In this document: one piece after another, positions 33,980 to 42,693 of the stretch | Layout: the number at the start of each line of letters is the position of its first letter | Position numbering within the stretch: position 1 is the stretch's first letter | Assembly: GCF_002929375.1 (NCBI RefSeq) | Contig: NZ_PJIP01000006.1 | Coordinates: forward strand, 124,001 to 188,000 | DNA length: 64,000 nucleotides | Reading direction: 5' to 3' | Origin: Arthrobacter sp. DWC3 | Lineage (GTDB): Bacteria > Actinomycetota > Actinomycetes > Actinomycetales > Micrococcaceae | Made by a program: the position numbers and the translations under genes | The notes under the pieces: generated by a model | Seen by the model: only the letters and a program-made list of their open reading frames with translations | Database searches by the model: none | Told to the model about the DNA's origin: nothing

Positions 33980-34355
33980 CAGGCTCTAGCGATCACTTCT
34001 CCTTCCTTGATCACGCCGGCACCCTCCTTGCCCAGAGCGATCACTCTGCGAGTGGCGCAGCAAGTTTGTTTCCCTGCACGAGCGCAGTCTGAATCGGGGT
34101 GATTATCGATAGAGGTCCTCGCGCAGTGGTGTTAGCGCACCATTCCACAGCTTGCGAATGCGTCCAGGTTCAGCCCCAGCTCGGCACGGATCCGTCCGCC
34201 AAGTTCACTGGAAAGAGTCTGATCTGGACCCGCATTCACCGAGGAGGATGCAGGGCTTTCCGTGCCGCAGTGTCGTCCGGGCAGAAGGTCTTCCTTGACC
34301 TGAACGGCGTTGGTCCGTCCCCTCCACCGGCGCCCTGGACGCTACCGCGCAAGTA

Positions 34356-34994
34356 TCAGTAGGGATGCCCCGCCGATTCCTTCAACGCCTGGCACAGGTC
34401 GACGACGTCTCGGGTGGTGTTCTTCAAGACCTCGGTCGATGCGGGTTCGACAGCAGTCTCATCGTCGGTGAGGACGGTTTTGATGACCACCTTGCCGTGC
34501 TCGAAGTAGCCGAACTCAGGGAAGCCCGCTGCGGCCAGCGCAGCACCGTCGGTCTCGCTGACAGGGTAGACGACGGAGGGCCCTCCGATTCTTTCCTCGA
34601 TGGTCAACCCGTCGGCCGAGATGTAGATGTTGGCCGGTCCGGAGTTGTCGAGCTCGTCAAGGAAGCCGCCGTGCGGAAGATCTCCGCCACGGGCGGCAAT
34701 CACATCGGTAGTCACTTCACCCCGGATCTTGATGACCGTCGTCCCATCGCGCTTTACCCGGACCTTCTCGACCTGTTCTCGAACGTCTCCGGCTCGCAGG
34801 GTGATCGTTGTGCCACACGCTGGAAACACAACGTCCTCGTAGTACGAAGCAGGTGCTGGTTGGTATCCGTCGGTTTCCGCCGGCGGCCAGGGAGCGGGGC
34901 TTTCCTCCTCATAGGCCGTGGCGGCCGACGCCGATGCAGCGACGAGGGACAGCGTGGCGAGGAGGGACAGGCACAGCTTGTTCTGAGTATTCAT
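34356..34994 (-). CDS. secreted protein with signal peptide
   Basis: A 212-residue protein starting MNTQNKLCLSLLATLSLVAA with signal peptide ending near ASAATA, no lipobox. The mature part begins with a Pro/Glu-rich stretch (EEESPAPWPPAETDGYQPAP) followed by an acidic domain of mixed strands. GGAGCCTGAA precedes the ATG. Resembles small exported actinobacterial proteins of unknown function. Likely acts outside the membrane. Confidence 0.65.
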   Translation of the reverse strand: MNTQNKLCLSLLATLSLVAASASAATAYEEESPAPWPPAETDGYQPAPASYYEDVVFPACGTTITLRAGDVREQVEKVRVKRDGTTVIKIRGEVTTDVIAARGGDLPHGGFLDELDNSGPANIYISADGLTIEERIGGPSVVYPVSETDGAALAAAGFPEFGYFEHGKVVIKTVLTDDETAVEPASTEVLKNTTRDVVDLCQALKESAGHPY

Positions 34995-35457
34995 TTCAGG
35001 CTCCTGAGTTCGGCAGGAGTCCGGTTGGTGCGGATCCTGCCCCAATAAGCGTTGGATGCCATAAAGGCGACAGGTCCGCTGACAGGACCGGCATCGCCGT
35101 GTCCCCCAGTCCGGGCGCACATCGCGAAAACCTACGCTCGCCCTTTTCAGTGGTCAATAGGAGCCGGCGCTCACGACTACCCCATTTGACCTCGCCGTTG
35201 CACGAAGCGAAGTTGTTGGCGTCATCGGCGCTCACCACCTGCCTGACAGTATCGACCCCGTGATTGCGCCCGGCAGTTCAGGGCTCGAGGACTTAACCCG
35301 GGCGGGGTCGCACAAGCATGCCCCGCCGGGCGACCCAACAAGCATTCGCGGCTTGTCCTCGAATCAGCGGTCTTCGACTCGTATCCTTTGAAGCCACGGA
35401 CGGTGTTCTGATAGCGCGCTTTGAGGGACCACTTGGTGACTTCCCGGTGCCTATGGG
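34995..35457. other. intergenic region without recognisable gene
   Basis: 463 bases upstream of the secreted protein. Short frames in both directions show no motif or start signal that I can support. Confidence 0.4.
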
Positions 35458-35778
35458 GTGATCATCCAACTGCCCGCGGCCCGGCAGGACCAGCTATGGG
35501 TCAGGTACGCCGGGGAAGGCGAGGGAACAGTCGAAACATGGGTTCACGCCGGCGTCGCGCTGCGGGCAGTCGAAACCCATGCGGCCAGCCGGGGCCAGAA
35601 TTGCGGCTACACCACGGACAACGTGTGGTGGATCATCAACGACTCCCCCACGAATACAGCGCCGATAAGCGGGACCTTTCTAACAGCAGTCCTCGGACAG
35701 TCTCCACTCAGCGCGGGCCGAACAAAGCTACTACCGCCTCCACCGGCCCAACAACCCATGCGGCACCACCCAGATTGA
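35458..35778 (+). CDS. hypothetical protein, doubtful
   Basis: A possible 106-residue product (MIIQLPAARQDQLWVRYAGE at the N-terminus). No ribosome site or family is seen. Its DNA contains a 23-base stretch (35571-35593) that matches the conserved 3' half of the riboswitch at 42600-42682 at 22 positions, and an eight-base inverted repeat CATGGGTT/AACCCATG around it, so part of this frame may be a decayed structured RNA rather than protein. Confidence 0.25.
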   Translation: MIIQLPAARQDQLWVRYAGEGEGTVETWVHAGVALRAVETHAASRGQNCGYTTDNVWWIINDSPTNTAPISGTFLTAVLGQSPLSAGRTKLLPPPPAQQPMRHHPD

Positions 35779-35998
35779 GAGGGACTCGTACCCGGCAGGG
35801 CAGCTTTTGACGCACACACACGGGCACTTCAAGAGATAGCCGGCGCCGTCTGACGCATCATTCGTGGATGATCAACGTCATTGCTTGACCCTCCGCTCTC
35901 TGATGTGGTGTCTGGCACACTGTTGGGATGAGCGAGACGAAGTCACTACTACAGAAAGACGCAGTCGACAGGGACACCGTGACCCGGAAGGGTGACCG

Positions 35999-36769
35999 AT
36001 GAGTGAGGAGCCGGCGGTGGGTCGGGGTATGCCGTCGTCGCAGCATGGCGGGGTGATGCGGGACCGCGATCTTGCCACGGAACTGGCCGAGCTGGCCCGG
36101 TCCCTGCAGCAGGAACCCGATGGCGACGCTGTCCTCGCCGGCTTCGTCCGCGCGGCACTGGAACTCGTGCCGGGAGCCGACGAGGGCTCGATCAGCGTGG
36201 TCGAAGGCCGGAAGAACATCGGATCCCGCGCGCCCTCCAGCGACCTTCCCAAGCGCATCGATGCATTGCAGATGGAAACCAACGAGGGCCCCTGCCTCGA
36301 GGCGGCGTACGAGCACCGGACCATCCGCGTCGCGGACATGGGCGCCGAGGAGCGCTGGCCACTCTTTGCCCGGCGTGCCAGCGAGGAGGGCGCCCGCGGG
36401 ATGCTCTCCATCCAGATCTGGGTGACCGGTGATGACCTCGGTGCCCTGAACCTGTATTCGTACGAGGCCAATGCGTTCACCGACGAATCGGAGAACATCG
36501 GCCTGCTGGTCGCCTCCCATGCCGCGGTCGCGTTCGCCGAGGCCGAGGAATCCCGGCAGCTCAGGGAAGCCATCGATTCCAGGGACCTCATCGGGCAGGC
36601 CAAGGGCATCCTCATGGAACGCCACAAGATCAAAGGACCCCAGGCGTTCATCGCACTGTCCACGGCCAGCCAGCGCACCAATACCAAGCTCCGGAAGGTC
36701 GTCGATCACCTTATCGAGACCGGCGAACTCCTCGGAGGAGAGAACGGCGTCACCGCACTCAGGCACTGA
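35999..36769 (+). CDS. GAF and ANTAR domain protein
   Basis: A 256-residue protein. The GAF domain covers about 25-165 (DEGSISVVEGRKNIGSRAPS, ETNEGPCLEAAYEHRTIRVA, GARGMLSIQIWVTG), and the ANTAR domain about 185-245 (IDSRDLIGQAKGILMERHKI, then GPQAFIALSTASQRTNTKLR). Start ATG 35999 has GGAAGGG upstream. Likely an RNA-binding antiterminator controlled by a small ligand. It begins the signalling stretch of the accessory region, which also holds a response regulator, an HPt-like protein and a histidine kinase. Confidence 0.88.
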   Translation: MSEEPAVGRGMPSSQHGGVMRDRDLATELAELARSLQQEPDGDAVLAGFVRAALELVPGADEGSISVVEGRKNIGSRAPSSDLPKRIDALQMETNEGPCLEAAYEHRTIRVADMGAEERWPLFARRASEEGARGMLSIQIWVTGDDLGALNLYSYEANAFTDESENIGLLVASHAAVAFAEAEESRQLREAIDSRDLIGQAKGILMERHKIKGPQAFIALSTASQRTNTKLRKVVDHLIETGELLGGENGVTALRH

Positions 36770-36984
36770 CCTGCCCTACCGAGAATTGCCGAGTGCGTTC
36801 AAGTATCGCCCTACGGGACAGCTTCGTGGAGGGATTTTGAGGCTTTACCCTCGGTCGATGGAGCCCGTTGGGAGTCGAGTGATATCAGTACGCTAAGGAA
36901 CCGTCCGTCGCATAGCGAGTCCAGGCGGTTCATGATGCCCACCGGCGTCGCGTCCCGGGTCAATCACCACAGAAAAGGTCCTGA

Positions 36985-37284
36985 GTGTCGTTCGTTCTCC
37001 TCTTCACCGTATTTCCACTCGGCGTATTCCTCTTCTGGGCGAGCCTCTCGATGATCCGTCAGAAATGGATGTATTTACTCGTCGGCGACGCTTTCTTGCC
37101 GGGCAAACCGAGCCTGGCGATGCTGCCGCTTGGGCTGTTCATGGTGTGCAGTCCGTTCGTGGACCTGTTGTACGGCGCACCCCAGCCGTGGTCCGGTCTC
37201 GCGGGCCTTTTCATGATCATTTGCATGGTCCTGGGCCTTTGGGATGTCTTTACGTGCCGCGATTCCTCCAGCCACGCTGGATGA
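36985..37284 (+). CDS. three-TM small membrane protein
   Basis: A 99-residue protein with three hydrophobic segments (SFVLLFTVFPLGVFLFWASL, LAMLPLGLFMVCSPFVDLLY, LAGLFMIICMVLGLWDVF). Start GTG 36985 follows AAAAGG. The next small gene overlaps its stop by ATGA. No family recognised. Confidence 0.6.
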   Translation: MSFVLLFTVFPLGVFLFWASLSMIRQKWMYLLVGDAFLPGKPSLAMLPLGLFMVCSPFVDLLYGAPQPWSGLAGLFMIICMVLGLWDVFTCRDSSSHAG

Positions 37285-37406
37285 AGGAGTCGGATGACGA
37301 GATTAAGCGCGGGGAGGGCCTGTACGCCAGGGAATACCGGCGCCGGGTCCTCGGTCAGGGACCCCACGGCGAACCTCTCACCCCGGATCAGCGCCGAGCG
37401 CCATGA
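37281..37406 (+). CDS. 41-residue protein coupled to the membrane protein
   Basis: MKESDDEIKRGEGLYAREYR followed by RRVLGQGPHGEPLTPDQRRA and a final proline. Its ATG overlaps the upstream stop (ATGA), which argues for translation by coupling. Strongly charged and probably helical at the start. No family recognised. Confidence 0.45.
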   Translation: MKESDDEIKRGEGLYAREYRRRVLGQGPHGEPLTPDQRRAP

Positions 37407-37785
37407 CTCGTGAGTGGACAAGCCGCTCCAAGAAACTCGAACCCTCACCGGAGGGCATCTCATGAACGACCGGCTAACGGGCGCTACCCTGCAGAAAATA
37501 CGCTCGCCTTAATTACGAGAGGCCTGAGGGCCCACGAGGATAGCGCCTCGTCCCTCCTAGCATCACACTCCACCTGCATGGCCCTTCCCGGGAAGGAGAT
37601 GCATTATGGCAAGTCGGTGACGGGTCTTGCTGTTATCGCGCTGCCGACGGCGGGATATGTTTTCTTTCCAGGCGTCTGGGCAGCAGGGACGAACACCAGT
37701 GGAAGATGTGTCCCCATTCGTCCCGGAACCATCCAATCAGTACGCTAGAGCGGCCTCAATGGTCCGAGCCTCGTAGGAACAAGGC
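37407..37785. other. intergenic region
   Basis: A possible short exported peptide frame (ATG 37600, SVTGLAVIALPTAGYVFFPG) has AAGGAG directly abutting the ATG and is not well supported. The 12-base word ATCAGTACGCTA occurs at about 37736 and also at about 36884. Nothing else recognised. Confidence 0.3.
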
Positions 37786-38136
37786 TCATGACCTGTCGGG
37801 TTTCTGGCCATATGCGTCGAGGACAACAACCATCATGGATGTAAGCACCATCGCCACGAGCGGTATCCAGAACGCGATTCGGCGCTTGGAGAGCATCACA
37901 ATCGTAACTACTGCCGCTGCAAGTGGGATGAGGAAGATCAGAACGGAGGCAGTCGTTGCTGCCCCCTGCGATATTGAACGGGTACCGTCCATCCACTCGG
38001 ATGCGCCGAGGGCGACAAGCAAGTACTGCGCGACGGCGACGAACGGCTGCGCGACCAACAAGATGGTCGAAAACACGCGGTCGATGATCAAGGGCAGCCC
38101 GGCCTTTCGTTTATCGACTTGTTCTTTGGTGTCCAC
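37786..38136 (-). CDS. membrane protein
   Basis: A 116-residue protein with three to four hydrophobic segments (VFSTILLVAQPFVAVAQYLL, TTASVLIFLIPLAAAVVTIV, FWIPLVAMVLTSMMVVVLDA). The GTG at 38136 is chosen because AGGAC lies six bases upstream. The N-terminus VDTKEQVDKRKAGLPLIIDR is charged. No family recognised. Confidence 0.55.
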   Translation of the reverse strand: MDTKEQVDKRKAGLPLIIDRVFSTILLVAQPFVAVAQYLLVALGASEWMDGTRSISQGAATTASVLIFLIPLAAAVVTIVMLSKRRIAFWIPLVAMVLTSMMVVVLDAYGQKPDRS

Positions 38137-38384
38137 TATTCGTCCTAACGCATGCTCTTCCGCTGCCACCGACAAAGTTTATGGGGCCGCGTCACCACCA
38201 AGAAGCTCGCATCGATCGCGAACCTCGGCCCCGATTCAACCGGCCACACCCAGAACCACTGCTGCTTTGCGAATCCGCTCGACTCGATGGACAAGTCAAT
38301 CATGGAACATACCCCAAACGCCCGTTCCTCGTTCCGTCACTAGCCAACGCCGGTTGTCCCGGTCATCAATCGACTTGTGGAACA

Positions 38385-38618
38385 CTACGCGGAATTTTGT
38401 TCTCGCGAGCCCTTGCGGTCTTGCCAGCGCAGGACAGCCATCAAGACCCAGAAGGCTGCAATCACGAATCCAGCAATAGTCAAGATCCAGTCCTCGCCGC
38501 TCCACCGGTCTTCTGCGAGCCGGATGAATGGCGGAATTGTGATTCAAGTGCCCAGCAAAATTCCGATGATGATCAGAAAAGGTTTAGTCGAGGAGGCCTC
38601 TGAACGGAGCTTTCTCAT
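38385..38618 (-). pseudogene. small membrane-protein gene interrupted by an in-frame TGA
   Basis: A 78-codon frame: MRKLRSEASSTKPFLIIIGI, LLGT, TGA (38544-38546), ITIPPFIRLAEDRWSGEDWI, LTIAGFVIAAFWVLMAVLRW, then QDRKGSREQNSA and a stop. Both halves are membrane-protein-like and in the same frame, so a single nonsense change, for example TGG to TGA, explains the break. Confidence 0.6.
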
Positions 38619-38754
38619 GGGTGAGTCACTGCGTGTCCTTCATGTCGTTGACGCTATCGCTCGGAACCCAGCTTGGCGATAGGTGTTCCTCGTCGCGGCC
38701 ACTTGTCTTCGGTAAGGGATCCTCCTGCTCGCCATTCTATTAAAGGGTGACGTC

Positions 38755-39507
38755 ATGTTTACCGACTTCGTCAAAGCCTGGAAACCAAGGACAAACGTCG
38801 ACCTCTACGAAATCGAAAACGGCGCGATCGATCATGAAGTGACCCTATGGCGGGCACTTCGCACTGCTGCCCCATGGGAAGGCAAAGACCTCCTCGATCC
38901 GGGATGCGGCACCGCCTACTGGCTACCGCGCTACGCCAAAAGCACACGGACGTTGTACGGAGTGGAACCGGACACCACCCTCCTTGAAGCGGCAGCGAGC
39001 CGCATGGCCGACGCCACTGTTCTGCACGGATCCGCTGAATGCATCCCCCTCAACGACTCATCCGTCGATGTCATCCACGCCCGCTTCGCCTACTTCTTCC
39101 CATCCCCCTCCAACGACTGCACCGCAGGACTACGTGAAACACTCCAAGTCCTCCGACCCGGCGGCTCACTGATCGTCATCGACAACGACCAGCAGGATGG
39201 CGACTTCGCCGAGCTGCTCCGGGCCGGCAACACCTCGGAGCACCAAGGCCCGGGCGACTTCATCCTGCGCTGGTGGCAAGACCGCGGAGCCACCACCAAG
39301 AAGATCATGAGCAGCTGGACCTTCAACTCCCCCGAGGACCTGGCAAAGGTCGTTGCCATGGAGTTTCCCAACAACACTGCCGACACCTGGCTCGATGCTC
39401 ACGCACAAGAGCGCACTCTCGTACGGCTACCTCGTACACATCATCAGCAAAGCGGCCCGAAGCCAAAGACACTCCCCCACTCCAAGTGTCCGGTAACGGA
39501 TGGTTGA
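38755..39507 (+). CDS. class I SAM-dependent methyltransferase with frameshifted C-terminus
   Basis: A methyltransferase with motif I LLDPGCGTAYWLPRYA (the usual D-x-G-x-G-x-G lacks no key glycine), GVEPDTTLLEAAA, HARFAYFF and LRPGGSLIVIDNDQ. The catalytic domain is intact to about residue 220. After LDAHAQER the natural C-terminus (LSYGYLVHIISKAA) continues in a different frame that ends at TAA 39494-39496, so a one-base change near 39412 has replaced the last 25 residues. It may still function or be decaying. Confidence 0.72.
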   Translation: MFTDFVKAWKPRTNVDLYEIENGAIDHEVTLWRALRTAAPWEGKDLLDPGCGTAYWLPRYAKSTRTLYGVEPDTTLLEAAASRMADATVLHGSAECIPLNDSSVDVIHARFAYFFPSPSNDCTAGLRETLQVLRPGGSLIVIDNDQQDGDFAELLRAGNTSEHQGPGDFILRWWQDRGATTKKIMSSWTFNSPEDLAKVVAMEFPNNTADTWLDAHAQERTLVRLPRTHHQQSGPKPKTLPHSKCPVTDG

Positions 39508-39961
39508 CCAGGACGGGCGTCGTGATGCTGTCGGGCTGGGAGAGAACCGGCGCTGGCACGTCGAAGGTGCCGTCAGATTTCTGATCCCCTGCGACAGCTT
39601 TCGCGTAGCGCAGGGCCGCTGCAGCGGCCACGGGATCATTGCCGCGCAGCCCGTTGATCGCCGTCTCGAAGGAGTCCTGCTCGTACGGGGTGTAGCCGTA
39701 GTTCTCGGGCCATACGGCGTCGTGGGTGGCCGGGACGTTCTCGTCGCTGAAGTTGCGGCATTCGTTGAGACGGTCGGTGATGGCGGCGAGCAGGTCGGAG
39801 CTCGTGGTCCTCGTGTCACCGGCCGACTCGAGAGTCGCGGAGACAAACGAATCGGCGGCAGGCGCGCGGAAACTCAAGGCACGCTCTGCACAGGTGGCGG
39901 CAGCCAACTGACCGCGGGCCGGGATTCCCGCGAAAACGCGGGCAGGGGTGTGGGTGGTCAT
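39323..39961 (-). CDS. hypothetical protein, probably 3'-truncated
   Basis: A 212-residue frame starting MTTHTPARVFAGIPARGQLA, an N-terminus I associate with accessory proteins of Arthrobacter-type genomes. The convincing part runs to about HPLPD (39500). The remainder is only antisense to the 3' end of the converging methyltransferase, so this gene has probably lost its own end at the junction. Family and function unknown. Confidence 0.45.
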   Translation of the reverse strand: MTTHTPARVFAGIPARGQLAAATCAERALSFRAPAADSFVSATLESAGDTRTTSSDLLAAITDRLNECRNFSDENVPATHDAVWPENYGYTPYEQDSFETAINGLRGNDPVAAAAALRYAKAVAGDQKSDGTFDVPAPVLSQPDSITTPVLVNHPLPDTWSGGVSLASGRFADDVYEVAVRECALVREHRARCRQCCWETPWQRPLPGPRGS

Positions 39962-40002
39962 ACCTATTCGTGTGCAGCCGAGCGGCCCTGATGCCGGCGG
40001 GG

Positions 40003-40464
40003 TTACGGGCGCCGACGCCAACGCTCCTGCGGATACGGGTTCCTCGCCCTGACACTGGCGGCGGCCATGGACAGCGCCGCCAGGGAGAGGAGGAAGCACA
40101 GGAGCCAGAACAGGGCAGGGAAGGTCAGGGTGAACGTCGCAGGCCCGGCCAGAAGGCAACCGAGCGAAGCCAGGATGAGCAGCACAATTGGCACCACGCG
40201 GCCCGTGCGGCGGCTCCGCGCGAGCTGGATGATGCCCACCGTGGACAGCGGGATGCTCAGCAACAACGCCCCGACTAGCCTCGAAAATTCATCGCGGTCG
40301 AAGTCGGTGATCGCGACCATCACAGTGAGGAGGAGGCAGACCCCGGCGACGACGGCGAAGATCCCGGACGCGATCCTGCTGCCGGAAGCAGCCGGCCTCG
40401 GGGGCATCTGGGACGCAGGATGCGCGTAACTTCCCTGCTGTGGATCAAGGTACTGACCGCTCAT
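40003..40464 (-). CDS. four-TM membrane protein
   Basis: A 153-residue protein: a proline-rich cytoplasmic N-terminus (MSGQYLDPQQGSYAHPASQM) typical of small actinobacterial membrane proteins, then four hydrophobic segments (SGIFAVVAGVCLLLTVMVAI, LVGALLLSIPLSTVGIIQLA, VVPIVLLILASLGCLLAG, ALFWLLCFLLSLAALSMAAA). No family recognised. Confidence 0.6.
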   Translation of the reverse strand: MSGQYLDPQQGSYAHPASQMPPRPAASGSRIASGIFAVVAGVCLLLTVMVAITDFDRDEFSRLVGALLLSIPLSTVGIIQLARSRRTGRVVPIVLLILASLGCLLAGPATFTLTFPALFWLLCFLLSLAALSMAAASVRARNPYPQERWRRRP

Positions 40465-40667
40465 CTGAATCCCCCATACCTCAAAGGGTGCCCGGTCCGG
40501 ACCCCGCTCCATTGTGCACGAGGATCCCTCTACGGAACCGTGCTGGAACGGCTAACCCAGCCATTCAAGCTTCAAAAAGCCCGCCACGTTGACGAAAAGT
40601 CACATGGAGTGGTGTAAAAAACTGGCTCTTGAACGGTCGTTTGTGCCACCCACTCCCTACGTGTGGT

Positions 40668-40683
40668 CGGTCCGATCGGACCG
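40668..40683. promoter_or_regulatory. 16-bp perfect palindrome in non-coding DNA
   Basis: CGGTCCGATCGGACCG is perfectly self-complementary and resembles a TetR-class operator, but no intact gene follows within reach. The surrounding 40465-40949 region otherwise holds only a recombinase scrap. Confidence 0.4.
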
Positions 40684-40831
40684 CGCAGGATCGTGTTGCA
40701 GTTAGGGCACCTTCACCGGGCATTTTCTCGGGCGGGGCTTACGGGAATGGCACTTACCAAGCGAGACCAGGTCAAACAGGTCAGCGCTGGTCATGCCGTA
40801 GGTGTCGCGAAGAACGACCCAATACACGAGG

Positions 40832-40893
40832 CAAGGGGAGGACAGCTGAGGAAGCCGCGTGTCGTCGGCTGGAGCCGGGCGATGCTGTACCGC
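40832..40893 (+). pseudogene. recombinase-type HTH scrap (copy B)
   Basis: Encodes GKGRTAEEAA in one frame and GWSRAMLYRHQQA in the next, matching copy A at 33906-33979 but with a frameshift. Decayed, non-functional. Confidence 0.3.
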
Positions 40894-40949
40894 CATCAGC
40901 AAGCAGCCCCTACCAGTAGAAGCCAAGCGACCAAGGACTCAGATGATCG

Positions 40950-41531
40950 TCAATCCGCGGTGAAGTAGCGAAGCTTCACGATCTCCGACTCCGGCAGGAT
41001 GCTCACGTCGACCAGGCGTAGGCCGGCTCGTGAGCCTGCGTAGAGTTTGTTCCCGGCTCCTAGTAGGGCGGCGCCGACCAGAACGATGAGTTCGTCGACG
41101 AGCCCTAGTTCGAGAAGTGGATTCCAGGTCGTTGCGCTGCCGAACATCACCACATCACCATCGCCTTGCTCTTTGAGTCGGGTGAGCTCCGCTGGCGCCG
41201 CGGTCCTGGGAATGATCCGGGTCGTTTGCGTCCACGCTGCGTCTGGATCCGCTGCCATCGAATCGCTGATGACGAGCTTCGGCAGCGTGGTGACGAAGTG
41301 CGCAATGTCGTGTTCCCTCTTATTCGCGGATGCATCTACTGCCACCGCCGACCAAAAGTCCCAGTTCTCGGCGAACCAGGTGCTGCCATAGGCGAGGGTG
41401 CCGGCCGTGCTGAGCAGCTCGAGATTGTGCGTGTTGAACGCGTCCTCGAAGGGCATCACGCTGAGATCGCCGTCCGGGCCTTGGAAGTATCCGTCGAGCG
41501 ATGTGAGGACCGAAACCACGAGTCTGCTCAT
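40950..41531 (-). CDS. dihydrofolate-reductase-like (RibD C-terminal) protein
   Basis: A 193-residue protein of the DHFR/RibD_C superfamily: MSRLVVSVLTSLDGYFQGPD, LAYGSTWFAENWDFWSA, LPKLVISDSM, GDVVMFGSATTWNPLLELGL and VDELIVLVGAALLGAG are the usual blocks. Such stand-alone proteins are NADPH-dependent reductases of unknown substrate, not true folate enzymes. On the minus strand TACGCT (41543-41538) lies six bases before the ATG, so the mRNA is probably leaderless. Confidence 0.85.
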   Translation of the reverse strand: MSRLVVSVLTSLDGYFQGPDGDLSVMPFEDAFNTHNLELLSTAGTLAYGSTWFAENWDFWSAVAVDASANKREHDIAHFVTTLPKLVISDSMAADPDAAWTQTTRIIPRTAAPAELTRLKEQGDGDVVMFGSATTWNPLLELGLVDELIVLVGAALLGAGNKLYAGSRAGLRLVDVSILPESEIVKLRYFTAD

Positions 41532-41600
41532 GCCGTGAGCGTACAACTCCCCCGCTGGGTCCGTAAGACGAAGCGGGTGGGGATCAGGTCATCCATCTGT

Positions 41601-41638
41601 GGGTGGAGCCCGAAGGGTAGAGCTCAAAGCCGTCCACC
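41601..41638 (+). repeat. 38-base structured repeat, copy 1
   Basis: GGGTGGAGCCCGAAGGGT begins the unit and GTCCACC ends it; the ends GGTGGA/TCCACC are inverted. It matches 47135-47172 with three differences. Lies in non-coding DNA between the DHFR-like gene and the endonuclease pseudogene. Confidence 0.6.
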
Positions 41639-41832
41639 TGTGGGTGACCCTCACCTACTGTTGCCTCCCTGGGAGAGGCTCGCTTTCGCGATGGTACCGG
41701 CGTCTGCGTGCGGGTAGGCGATGGGCAAGGAGATCGTGATCCTCCACGTCCGACGCTGCCGCCTGGTTCCGTCGGTCGGGGTCTGTCGCCTTCACCTGTC
41801 TGTCACTCGCCGCTGGTATCTTCGGCCGATGG

Positions 41833-42429
41833 ATGCCTGCCCACCTGCCTGAACCGTCAGCGCAGGGCATCGACGGAGCAAAGCTGATGGACCTGGACCG
41901 GTCCGGCATCGAGTGGCGGCTGGATTCACGCTTGTCCGAGGATCAGTAGACCGGCGAGAGGGTCTACGCGCGCAATGACATCGACCGCGGGCACCTGACT
42001 CGCCGCGCGTCGGCTGTCTGGGACGACACCCGGGCTGAAGCCGCGCAGGCCAACGAGGACACCTTCCGCTACACGAATGCAGCCCCGCAGGCAGCGACGT
42101 TCGACCAGGGCCTCGAGCTGTGGCTGGGCCTTGAGTCGTATCTGCTGGAGAACGCCGCCGACAACGGCCGGCGCCTGATCGTGTTCACCGGACCCGTCTT
42201 CAGCGACGTCGACCCCATGTACCGGGGCGTGGCGATCCCGCTGCGCTTCTCTAAGGTCGCCGTCTTCCTCCATGCGAGCTCGCTGGCCGCGACGGGCTAC
42301 ATCGTCGACCAGACCCAGCAGCTGGGCCGACCTCCCCGGCCTGCCCCGGCCAGGCACCAGTGGAAAACAACACACCAAGGGACACAACCTAGAGGTCCGA
42401 GCTGCCAGGAGGGCATCAGCAAGTCTTAG
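41833..42429 (+). pseudogene. DNA/RNA non-specific endonuclease, interrupted
   Basis: The frame gives GIDGAKLMDLDRSGIEWRLD, SRLSEDQ, an in-frame TAG (41947-41949), then TGERVYARNDIDRGHLTRRA with the D-R-G-H active-site motif, EDTFRYTNAAPQ, LGLESYLLENA, VFTGPVFSDVDPMYRGVAIP and ATGYIVDQTQQL. This is the classical NUC1 nuclease order. Besides the nonsense codon, the C-terminus shifts frame after DQTQQLG, where DLPGLPRPGT follows in another frame. The N-terminal third is also short. The gene is dead but recently so. Confidence 0.82.
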
Positions 42430-42599
42430 CACCGAGAGACGGCGCACCGCTCTGCTCCAGACCCTGCTTCTTCCCGGCCCTTGTCCTCGATGGCCGCATG
42501 GTCAATGCCGCTTCCCACCTCGCCTGGCTCAGAACCAGCACCCGGCCTCACCTATCCCCGGGTCCGCTTGATAAGGTGCGCGGGATGTGTGAGCGTTTA

Positions 42600-42682
42600 C
42601 TCATCGATAAAGGCAAATCCGGTGCGAGCCGGGGACGCAAAGCCACGAAACCCATGCGGTCAGCCGGGCTACCGAACAATGA
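42600..42682 (+). ncRNA. c-di-GMP-I (GEMM-I) riboswitch
   Basis: Ordered landmarks match the class: AAAGGCAAATCC, then a CCGG stem closed by a GCGA tetraloop (CCGGTGCGAGCCGG), the near-invariant GGGACGCAAAGCC, the second helix ACGAAACCCATGCGGT, and the receptor-side CAGCCGGGCTACCG. The GACGCAAAGCC core is of the c-di-GMP type, not the variant reported for cyclic AMP-GMP. It ends just before GAAGG and the response regulator start, so it probably controls translation or early transcription of that gene. Confidence 0.9.
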
Positions 42683-42693
42683 AGGTCTCACGA

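Noticed and set aside
34099-34362. 87-codon plus-strand frame
   Set aside because: No ribosome site, family or coding pattern; it runs into the end of the secreted-protein gene on the other strand.
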